Part shown: piece after piece, positions 1-4,935 of the stretch
Layout of the letters: each line of letters opens with the position of its first letter
How positions within the stretch are numbered: position 1 is the stretch's first letter
Origin: VRUE01 sp035997045
GTDB taxonomy: Bacteria; Actinomycetota; Thermoleophilia; Solirubrobacterales; 70-9
DNA: 5,078 bases
Reading direction: 5' to 3'
Assembly (NCBI GenBank): GCA_035997045.1
Contig: DASYIY010000086.1
Coordinates: 1-5,078 of the forward strand
Made by a program: the position numbers and the translations under genes
Notes under the pieces: generated by a model
Seen by the model: only the letters and a program-made list of their open reading frames with translations
The model's database searches: none
Told to the model about the DNA's origin: nothing

Positions 1-9
1 CGCGGACAT
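1..9 (-). CDS. Possible first three codons of the next gene (hemA candidate)
   Basis: An ATG on the minus strand at 7-9, followed by TCC GCG, lies 25 nt after the rex stop and could begin another gene that leaves the window. In many actinobacteria rex is followed by hemA (glutamyl-tRNA reductase), so this is a reasonable guess from context only. The nearby AGG is too close to be a good ribosome site. Three codons cannot identify a product. Confidence 0.25.
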
Positions 10-34
10 GGCCTGGAACGTTACGAAAGGCCGC

Positions 35-703
35 TCAGGCCAGGTAGAAGTAGAGCGCGTAGAGGAGGTCGACCGCGGGGCTCGAGGTGTGGACCGTCAC
101 CTCCGGCGGGACCTGGAGCAGCTGCTCGGAGTAGTTGAAGATGATCTTGACCCCGGCTTCGACGAGGCGGTCGGCGACGGCCTGGGCGGCGTCGGCCGGG
201 ACGGCGAGGACGCCGACGACGATCTCCTGCTCGGAGACGACCGCCTCCAGATCGCCAAAATCGCGGATCTGCAAGCTGCCGACCTGGCTGCCGACGACCT
301 CCGGGTCGATGTCGAACATGGCGACGACCTCGAAGCCATGGTCGGCGAAGATGTCGGAGCTGGCGATCGCCTGGCCGAGATTGCCGGCGCCGAAGAGGGC
401 GATGTTGTGCTGGCCCGAGGTGCGCAGGATCTTGCGGATCTCCGCTACCAGCGACTCGACGTTGTAGCCGACGCCGCGCTTGCCGAACTTGCCGAAGCCG
501 GAGAGGTCGCGGCGGATCTGGGTCGGATTGATGTGCGTGTACTCGGAGAGTTCCTGCGAAGAGATCGTCTGCCGGCCCATCTTGCGCGCCTGGGTCAGCA
601 CCTGCAGGTAACGCGAAAGCCGGGCCGCGACGCCGAGCGAGAGCCGCTCGCCGTCGACGATCAACCCGTTGGCCGCGTCCTGCTCTTCGATCGCCGCACT
701 CAC
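35..703 (-). CDS. rex: Redox-sensing transcriptional repressor Rex
   Basis: Rex is a cytoplasmic homodimer that binds operator DNA when NAD+ is high and lets go when NADH rises, derepressing respiratory and fermentative genes. The 222-residue product has the family's usual length. Residues about 20-90 form the winged-helix domain, with TISSQEL (46-52), QIRRDLSGFG (62-71) and the wing KRGVGYNVESL (75-85). A Rossmann domain follows with the dinucleotide-binding loop GAGNLG (105-110) and an acidic stretch FDIDPE after the second strand. The C-terminal helix (PAVDLLYALYFYL) matches the domain-swapped dimer helix. The start is GTG at 701-703; its GTGA overlaps the TGA of the glutaredoxin-like gene, so translational coupling is likely. 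The gene ends in TGA at 35-37. No canonical Rex operator was seen in the window, so autoregulation cannot be judged here. Identification is firm. Confidence 0.96.
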   Translation of the reverse strand: MSAAIEEQDAANGLIVDGERLSLGVAARLSRYLQVLTQARKMGRQTISSQELSEYTHINPTQIRRDLSGFGKFGKRGVGYNVESLVAEIRKILRTSGQHNIALFGAGNLGQAIASSDIFADHGFEVVAMFDIDPEVVGSQVGSLQIRDFGDLEAVVSEQEIVVGVLAVPADAAQAVADRLVEAGVKIIFNYSEQLLQVPPEVTVHTSSPAVDLLYALYFYLA

Positions 704-948
704 GCCCCCACAGTATCGAGCCTTGCCCGAACCGCCGCCTCGTCGAGGATCAGCTCGGAGACGACGCTGCCGTCGATCTCCACCACTGGGATCTTCTCCA
801 GCAATCGCCGCAGCAGTAGCTCCTCGCTCTCGATGTCGACCTCATGCAGGTCGAAGCGGTAGCCGGAGTCGTGCAGGGCGATGATCGCCTCGATCGCCTC
901 GGCGCAGAGGTGGCACTCGGGGCGGGAGTAGACGGTGACGACCGTCAT
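700..948 (-). CDS. Glutaredoxin-like protein (DUF836-type thioredoxin fold)
   Basis: This is a compact 82-residue thioredoxin-fold protein. It opens with a beta strand running into the redox motif RPECHLC (residues 9-15, CxxC at 12 and 15). The fold's cis-proline follows at I53-P54 in KIPVVEIDG, then a C-terminal strand and helix. The CHLC motif close to the N terminus and the short length fit the glutaredoxin-like DUF836 family rather than classical GrxA (CPYC). It could act as a dithiol oxidoreductase, but its substrate is unknown. The start is ATG at 946-948 within an ATGA that overlaps the tsaD stop. No good Shine-Dalgarno lies upstream, so coupling to tsaD is likely. The stop overlaps the rex start by 4 nt. 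A glutaredoxin-like gene just before rex is a familiar actinobacterial arrangement, which supports a redox role. Confidence 0.88.
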   Translation of the reverse strand: MTVVTVYSRPECHLCAEAIEAIIALHDSGYRFDLHEVDIESEELLLRRLLEKIPVVEIDGSVVSELILDEAAVRARLDTVGA

Positions 949-1958
949 GCGGCGGCTCGGCCACCCGTGGCGAAGGCGTCGTAGGCGAGGTAATCGGGGT
1001 ACGGGATCGGCGCGGCGAAGCGGGCGGCGGAGCCGATCATCGCCGCGTTGTCGGTGCAGAGCTCGCGGGCGACCAGCTTCAGCTCGACGCCGCGGCGCTC
1101 GCAGAGTGCCCGCACCGCCTCGCGCAGGGCGCCGTTGGCGGCGACGCCGCCGCCGAGCGCGACCGCTCCCCAATCCCCCCGCTTCAGCGCCCGCTCCAAC
1201 TTGGCGACGAGCTGGCTGACCGCGGCGGCTTGAAAGCTGGCGGCGAGGTCAGCGCGGCGCTCCTCGACGCTCTCCGGGCCGAGATCGCGGCAGAGGTAGA
1301 CCAGGGCCGTCTTGAGGCCGCTGAAGCTGAAATCGAGGCCCGGGTTGCGGCTCATCGCCACCGGCATCTCAAAGGCCTCTGCGTCGCCCTCGCGCGCCAG
1401 CTTCTCCAGCGCCGGGCCGCCCGGGTAGCCGAGGCCGAGCATGCGGGCGACCTTGTCGAAGGCCTCGCCGGCGGCGTCGTCGAGGGTCTGGCCGAGCAGC
1501 TGGGAGCCGACATGCTCCCGAACCCCCGCCAGCAGCGTGTGCCCGCCGCTGGCGACCAGGCAGAGGAACGGCGGCTGCAGCGGCTCGGGCTCGAGGAAGT
1601 TGGCGGCGACGTGTCCCTGCAGGTGGTCGACCGGAATCAGCGGCAGCCGCCGCGGCGCGGCGATCGCCTTCGCCGTGCTGACCCCGACCAGCAGGGCGCC
1701 GATCAGACCGGGGCCGGCCGTGACCGCGACCGCCTCGATCTCGTCCAGAGTCACTTCCGCCTCGGCCAGCGCCGCCGCAACCACCGGCGCGGCCAGCTCG
1801 AGGTGGTGGCGCGAGGCGACCTCGGGCACGACGCCGCCGAACTGCGCGTGCGCCGCCGCTTGCGAGGAGATCGTGTTGGCGAGCACGCGCGGCCCGTCCA
1901 GCACCGCGGCGCAGGTGTCGTCGCAGGATGTCTCGATCGCGAGGATCAATCGAGCCAC
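945..1958 (-). CDS. tsaD: tRNA N6-adenosine threonylcarbamoyltransferase TsaD
   Basis: TsaD (formerly Gcp/YgjD) is the catalytic subunit that moves the threonylcarbamoyl group from threonylcarbamoyl-AMP to A37 of ANN-decoding tRNAs, working with TsaB and TsaE in the cytoplasm. Counted from the GTG at 1956-1958 the protein has 337 residues, typical for the family. Seen motifs are ILAIETSCDDT near the N terminus, FGGVVPEVASRHH (40-52), AGPGLIGALLVG (81-92), and the metal-binding DHLQGH with H112 and H116. These are followed by ASGGHTLL (136-143), LGGGVAANGALR, and CTDNAAMIGS with metal ligand D303. All catalytic elements are intact. The start is uncertain: GTG at 1958 gives MARLILAIETS, while TTG at 1949 gives MILAIETS and overlaps the rimI stop as TTGA. 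The frame stays open upstream to 2297, but that extension is antisense-like Arg/Ala-rich sequence within rimI. The 3' end overlaps the next gene by 4 nt. Confidence 0.96.
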   Translation of the reverse strand: MARLILAIETSCDDTCAAVLDGPRVLANTISSQAAAHAQFGGVVPEVASRHHLELAAPVVAAALAEAEVTLDEIEAVAVTAGPGLIGALLVGVSTAKAIAAPRRLPLIPVDHLQGHVAANFLEPEPLQPPFLCLVASGGHTLLAGVREHVGSQLLGQTLDDAAGEAFDKVARMLGLGYPGGPALEKLAREGDAEAFEMPVAMSRNPGLDFSFSGLKTALVYLCRDLGPESVEERRADLAASFQAAAVSQLVAKLERALKRGDWGAVALGGGVAANGALREAVRALCERRGVELKLVARELCTDNAAMIGSAARFAAPIPYPDYLAYDAFATGGRAAA

Positions 1959-2416
1959 ATGATCAGCGCGTCCTCGCCGTTGTCCTGGTAATAGCGAGGG
2001 CGCACGCCCGCGGAGCGGAAGCCGAGCCGCTCGTACATCGCGATCGCCGGCCGGTTGGAGACCCGTACCTCGAGCGTGAAGGGCAGCTTGCCGCCACCCT
2101 CCTCGACCAGCTTGCCGATCAGCCCGCGGGCGACGCCGGCGCGGCGGCGCTCCGGCGCCACGGCGACGTTCATCAGGTGCCAGACCTGGTCGTAGCGCGA
2201 GCAGACGAGGTAGCCGAGCAGCTCGTCGCCGTCGGTTGCCGCCAGGCAGATCCCCGAGGGCTTGGAGAGCTCGAGCACGAACATCGCCAATGACCATGGG
2301 GTCGGGAAGGAGCGGCGCTCGATCGAGATCACCGCGGGCAGGTCGCTGTAGGCAAGGCGCCTGATCGAGGTCGCCTCGCTCACCTCACTTGACTCGCTTG
2401 GAAGTGTCTCGCTCAC
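1946..2416 (-). CDS. rimI: Ribosomal protein S18 alanine N-acetyltransferase RimI
   Basis: RimI is a GNAT acetyltransferase that acetylates the N-terminal alanine of ribosomal protein S18 using acetyl-CoA. The 156-residue reading has the full fold. The N-terminal strand and helix are SIRRLAYSDLPAVISIE, followed by FPTPW (37-41). The acetyl-CoA loop is PERRRAGVA (88-96), then LEVRVSNRPAIAMYERLGF and the RimI-type tail YYQDNGEDALIM (142-153). E116 and Y128 lie 12 residues apart, matching the E. coli catalytic pair E103/Y115. The chosen start is GTG at 2414-2416, preceded by GGAG at 2424-2427 with 7 nt spacing; it overlaps tsaB by 32 nt. A second in-frame GTG at 2381-2383, one base after the tsaB stop, would give a 145-residue protein closer to the family norm but has no clear Shine-Dalgarno. 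The position between tsaB and tsaD is the classic one. Confidence 0.94.
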   Translation of the reverse strand: MSETLPSESSEVSEATSIRRLAYSDLPAVISIERRSFPTPWSLAMFVLELSKPSGICLAATDGDELLGYLVCSRYDQVWHLMNVAVAPERRRAGVARGLIGKLVEEGGGKLPFTLEVRVSNRPAIAMYERLGFRSAGVRPRYYQDNGEDALIMWLD

Positions 2417-3092
2417 GCCATCGCTCCGCGTCGGGCGCTCTCAGGTAGATCGGCTCGAGGCGCTCGTCGCCCCGCTCCGGCGCGGCCTCCGCGAGGGCGC
2501 AGACGTGCCGCGCGGCGACCCGGTGCACGGGGTCGGCGTCCTCGGGAACGTCGGCACCGCGGCTCGCCAGCTCATTGCGGAATCGTACCGCTCCCGATCC
2601 GGCCGCCAGCGGCGCCGCGGGCAGCCCGGCGACCCGTTCGACCAGCTCGTCGGGAGCGGCGACCAGCGGCTCCCAGAGGCGCTCACCAGCGGGCGAGTAG
2701 AGCGCTGCGAAGACCTCACCGCGGCGGGCATCGAGCACCGCGAGGCGGTCGCGCTCGGGGCCGGCGAGATCGCCCAGCGCACGGCCCAGTGCGTCGAGCG
2801 TGCAAACGCCGGTTACGGGCAGGCCGGTGCTCGCCGCCAGCCCGCGCGCCGTGGCGATGCCGATGCGGATGCCGACGAAGGAGCCCGGGCCGAGGCCGAC
2901 CGCGAGCCGCTCGACCGAGTCCCAGCCCCCCGCCGCCTCAGCCGCACGCTCGACCTCGGCCAGAAGCGCGGTCGAGTGACGAGGGCTGCCCCCGGGCGCG
3001 AGCCCGAGCAGCTCTTCGTGCAGCACCTTGCCGCCGCGCATCGCGCAGACGGCGGTGTCGGCGGTCGCCGTATCGAAGCCGACAACCGCCAT
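2385..3092 (-). CDS. tsaB: tRNA threonylcarbamoyladenosine biosynthesis protein TsaB
   Basis: TsaB (YeaZ) is a catalytically inactive ASKHA-fold paralogue of TsaD. It forms the TsaB-TsaD heterodimer onto which TsaE docks, and it is needed for t6A formation. The 235-residue product begins with the strand VVGFDTATADTAV (residues 3-15). It contains SPRHSTALL (36-44), the family hallmark GPGSFVGIRIG (68-78) followed by ATARGLA, then LDARRGEVFAALY, and near the end PIYLRAPDAE. No metal-site HxxxH is present in the position where TsaD has it, as expected for TsaB. The ATG at 3090-3092 places the protein at the conserved N terminus. Only a weak AGG-containing site precedes it, 15 nt after the stop of the secreted protein gene. 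The 3' end overlaps rimI by up to 32 nt. Confidence 0.95.
   Translation of the reverse strand: MAVVGFDTATADTAVCAMRGGKVLHEELLGLAPGGSPRHSTALLAEVERAAEAAGGWDSVERLAVGLGPGSFVGIRIGIATARGLAASTGLPVTGVCTLDALGRALGDLAGPERDRLAVLDARRGEVFAALYSPAGERLWEPLVAAPDELVERVAGLPAAPLAAGSGAVRFRNELASRGADVPEDADPVHRVAARHVCALAEAAPERGDERLEPIYLRAPDAERWRERDTSKRVK
2424..2427 (-). promoter_or_regulatory. Shine-Dalgarno site deciding the rimI start
   Basis: GGAG on the minus strand lies 7 nt before the GTG at 2416, inside the end of tsaB. The competing GTG at 2383 has no comparable motif. This favours the longer RimI reading, although the shorter one fits the family length better. Confidence 0.5.
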
Positions 3093-3107
3093 CGCCTGCC
3101 GCCGCGG

Positions 3108-3482
3108 TCAGCCGAGAACCGTGAAGGCGAAGGCGGCGACACGTTTGCCTTCGACGAACCAGGTCACCCGGTGCTTGCCGGGGATGTTGGAGGTGATCTT
3201 GTTGACGTAGAGCGTCCCCTGCGTCGCCGGCTGCGCTTTGGCGCAGATGTTTTTGCCGGTCGGGAACTTGACGCAGACGCTGTAGTTGACGTCGCCCTTG
3301 AGGCTTTTGAAGAAGGCGCCCTTCTTGGCTTTCTTCGGACACTTGTGCGCGGGTTTCGCGTTCTGAGAGACTCCGCAGGCGACGTAGTGCTTGTAGGCAG
3401 CGGCGCCCGCGCCCGCCGGCGCCGCGCACACCAGCAGCGCCGATCCCAGCAGCACCGCGGTCAGCGTCTTCAGACCCTTCAT
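3108..3482 (-). CDS. Small secreted basic protein with four mature cysteines, function unknown
   Basis: I do not recognise a characterised family. The 124-residue product has a clear Sec signal peptide: Lys at 2 and 5, a hydrophobic core at about 7-19, and an AxA-type cleavage region in PAGAGAAA, giving a mature protein from about Y30. LLVC at 16-19 is not a lipobox, because Val occupies the small-residue position. The mature part has cysteines at 36, 48, 70 and 80 (two possible disulfides). It is very basic (15 Lys, 2 Arg, 2 acidic residues), and ends in alternating hydrophobic and polar stretches (HRVTWFVEGKRVAAFAFTVLG tail) that suggest a small beta-sandwich. Similar small exported proteins occur, as I recall, in Thermoleophilia genomes. 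The ATG at 3482 is preferred over the TTG at 3485 because of its strong ribosome site. GC in its middle is clearly below that of its neighbours. It sits between tsaE and tsaB without an obvious link to t6A. Confidence 0.85.
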   Translation of the reverse strand: MKGLKTLTAVLLGSALLVCAAPAGAGAAAYKHYVACGVSQNAKPAHKCPKKAKKGAFFKSLKGDVNYSVCVKFPTGKNICAKAQPATQGTLYVNKITSNIPGKHRVTWFVEGKRVAAFAFTVLG

Positions 3483-3489
3483 CAAGCGT

Positions 3490-3495
3490 TCCTCC
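3490..3495 (-). promoter_or_regulatory. Strong Shine-Dalgarno site of the secreted protein gene
   Basis: GGAGGA on the minus strand sits 7 nt before the ATG at 3480-3482, the best ribosome site in the window. It fixes the ATG, not the adjacent TTG at 3483-3485, as the start. Together with the 67-nt gap behind tsaE it suggests translation independent of the upstream genes. Confidence 0.75.
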
Positions 3496-3549
3496 GTTCG
3501 CAGAACAAGTTCGGATCGATGCTACATGCACCGTGCTTATCGAACACGC

Positions 3550-3984
3550 CTATTTGCGGCTGGATGCGGCGGGAAGCTCGACCTGGCGAGTATCGCCGCC
3601 CGCGTGGGCGAGGCGGACCGCCACGATCCGGCGGCCTGCGAGCTGCGGCTCGGCCACCGCCGGCCACTCGACGAAGGCGACCGCGCCGGGAACGATGTAG
3701 TCGTCGAGCAGCGCCGGTTCCTCGCCCTCGAGGCCGTCGAGGCGATAGAGGTCGAGGTGGGAGACCGGCAGCCGCCCGCCCTCGTAGCGGTGGCCGATCG
3801 TGAAGGTGGGCGAGGTGATCGGGGCCTCGATGCCCAGCGCCCGGCAGGCGCCGCGGATCAGCGTCGTCTTGCCGGCACCGACCTCGCCGCTGACGACGAC
3901 CACATCGCCGGGCTCGAGCCGCTCGGCGAGCCGAGCGCCGAGCGCTTCGGTCTCGGCAGCCGAGTCGGTCCGAAGCTCAGCCAA
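3550..3984 (-). CDS. tsaE: tRNA threonylcarbamoyladenosine biosynthesis ATPase TsaE
   Basis: TsaE (YjeE) is a small P-loop ATPase that binds the TsaB-TsaD complex and supports repeated rounds of t6A synthesis. The 144-residue protein has a Walker A motif GEVGAGKTT (33-41), the SPTFTI switch-like element (58-63), and HLDLYRL (76-82) with the Walker B-like D78. The conserved FVEW (104-107) comes near the end, so all family landmarks are present and the length is normal. The start is TTG at 3982-3984, inside the last codons of the glycosylase gene (TTTGGCTGA). No other start codon was found in the nearby upstream codons and no clear Shine-Dalgarno is visible, so translational coupling is likely. 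The stop is TAG at 3550-3552. It is separated from tsaB by the secreted protein gene, whereas in many bacteria tsaE and tsaB are neighbours. Confidence 0.95.
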   Translation of the reverse strand: MAELRTDSAAETEALGARLAERLEPGDVVVVSGEVGAGKTTLIRGACRALGIEAPITSPTFTIGHRYEGGRLPVSHLDLYRLDGLEGEEPALLDDYIVPGAVAFVEWPAVAEPQLAGRRIVAVRLAHAGGDTRQVELPAASSRK

Positions 3985-4654
3985 AGAAGTCGAGCTGGTC
4001 GGCGGAGGGCTCGGGTGCCGGCTCGGCCTCGGTCGGCTCCTCGACGGGCTCTTCAGCTGAGACCGGCGGGCCCATCGCGAGCAACTCGGGAAGCGTGGCG
4101 AGGTCCTGGCGCAGCGTCTCCTTCACCGCCGGGGTGCGCAGCGCCGCCGCCGGGTGAAAGAGGGGCAACAGAAAGACAGTGCGAGCGCCGATCTCATGCA
4201 CCTGCGGCGCGCCTCGCACCTTGGTGATCCCAGCCGGATTGCCGCTGAGCAGCTTGGTCGCGAAGTTGCCCAGCGTGCAGATCACGGTCGGCTCGATCAG
4301 CCGCACCTGCTCGAAGAGGTAGGGACGGCAGGCCTCGATCTCCAGCGGCTGCGGGTCGCGATTGCCGGGCGGGCGGCTCTTCAGCACGTTGGCAATGAAG
4401 ACCTCCTCGCGCGAGAGCCCGATCTCTTCCAGCATCTGATTGAGCAGCTGCCCGGCGCGGCCGACGAAAGGCAGCCCCTGCCGGTCCTCTTCGGCCCCCG
4501 GCGCCTCGCCGACGAACATCAGGCCGGCATCGGCATCGCCGGCCCCGAACACCGCCTTCGTTCGTGTCTCGTGCAGCGGGCACCTGGCGCATGCTTGTAC
4601 CTCCTCATAGAGCGCAACAAGTTTCTCTCGACGCTCCGCCGCGGTTGCGCTCAT
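3977..4654 (-). CDS. Family 4 (iron-sulfur) uracil-DNA glycosylase
   Basis: This enzyme removes uracil from DNA as the first step of base excision repair. The 225-residue product shows the family 4 layout. Four cysteines fit a 4Fe-4S cluster: C22 and C25 in CARC, then C109 and C126. The uracil-pocket and catalytic motif is GEAPGAEED (49-57), followed by GLPFVGRAGQLLNQML, NVLKSRPPGNRDP (89-101), and the DNA-intercalation motif HPAAAL (167-172). The catalytic domain ends near residue 193. A Pro/Glu-rich, probably disordered tail (195-218) then leads to QLDFF (220-224), which resembles a bacterial sliding-clamp-binding pentapeptide. The ATG at 4652-4654 has GGGAG 6 nt upstream and overlaps the FmdB stop as ATGA. 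The gene overlaps tsaE by 8 nt. Some annotation pipelines name this family after phage SPO1 DNA polymerase N termini; the complete cysteine and motif set supports glycosylase. Confidence 0.94.
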   Translation of the reverse strand: MSATAAERREKLVALYEEVQACARCPLHETRTKAVFGAGDADAGLMFVGEAPGAEEDRQGLPFVGRAGQLLNQMLEEIGLSREEVFIANVLKSRPPGNRDPQPLEIEACRPYLFEQVRLIEPTVICTLGNFATKLLSGNPAGITKVRGAPQVHEIGARTVFLLPLFHPAAALRTPAVKETLRQDLATLPELLAMGPPVSAEEPVEEPTEAEPAPEPSADQLDFFG

Positions 4655-4935
4655 TTCTTGCTCCCGCGCCGCTGCGTGGGCGGCTCGCCCGCTGCTCGCT
4701 TCCGCCTTCCTTCGGTCAGCCTCTCCTGCCGGGCCGATTCTCGCTCGCGCCGTTGCGATTCAGTCGCCCGAACCCCGGTTCCACGCGGTTGCTTTCCGGG
4801 CGGAGAGATCCGGGAAAGAAGTCGGCGAGTCCTTCTCGATCCGCACCCGGGACAACCCGCGCCATACGGCTCGCTGGCCACCAGCTCCTCGAACCGGCTA
4901 CCGCACTCGTCGCATTCAAACTCGTAGATAGGCAT
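4651..4935 (-). CDS. FmdB-type zinc-ribbon protein
   Basis: The 94-residue product begins MPIYEFECDECG, the hallmark of the FmdB/CxxC_CxxC regulatory-protein family. Two knuckles, CDEC (C8, C11) and CPGC (C28, C31), form a single zinc ribbon. FEEL at 15-18 and RRLLSR at 37-42 also match the family. The remainder (about 45-94) is low in hydrophobic residues and dominated by Arg, Lys, Glu, Gln and Ser, so it is probably disordered. FmdB was linked to regulation of formamidase expression, but the role of most members is unknown and I assign none here. The start is ATG at 4933-4935 because the conserved N terminus begins there. The frame is open further up to a GTG at 5016, but that extension has no family resemblance. 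There is no Shine-Dalgarno, which suggests a very short or absent leader. Confidence 0.87.
   Translation of the reverse strand: MPIYEFECDECGSRFEELVASEPYGAGCPGCGSRRTRRLLSRISPPGKQPRGTGVRATESQRRERESARQERLTEGRRKRAAGEPPTQRRGSKK
4661..4665 (-). promoter_or_regulatory. Shine-Dalgarno site of the uracil-DNA glycosylase gene
   Basis: GGGAG on the minus strand lies 6 nt before the ATG at 4652-4654, within the end of the FmdB gene. It confirms the glycosylase start and shows that the ATGA-coupled gene also has its own ribosome site. Confidence 0.6.

Noticed and set aside
8..862. Open frame of 284 codons on the plus strand opposite rex and the glutaredoxin-like gene
   Set aside because: It is rich in Asp, Arg, Leu and Ala with no recognisable motif, and it opposes well-conserved Rex codons.
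1230..1991. Open frame of 253 codons on the plus strand opposite tsaD
   Set aside because: No motif or convincing start; its Arg/Ala/Glu-rich composition is what antisense of a high-GC gene produces.
1959..2297. 113-residue N-terminal extension of the TsaD frame
   Set aside because: Arg/Ala/Pro-rich shadow of rimI; TsaD proteins begin just before ILAIETSCDD.
3423..3440. Possible lipobox (LLVC) in the secreted protein
   Set aside because: Val directly before Cys is not accepted by the usual lipobox pattern, and a better AxA cleavage region follows.
3483..3549. Terminator or promoter between tsaE and the secreted gene
   Set aside because: There is only a short GCAC-G-GTGC hairpin without a T run, and a TAGCAT without a spaced -35; too weak to call.
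2505..3803. Long open frame on the plus strand (432 codons) opposite tsaB, the secreted gene and tsaE
   Set aside because: The translation is Arg/Gly/Ala-rich without motifs, runs through gene boundaries on the other strand, and opposes three genes with clear family motifs; it is a high-GC shadow.
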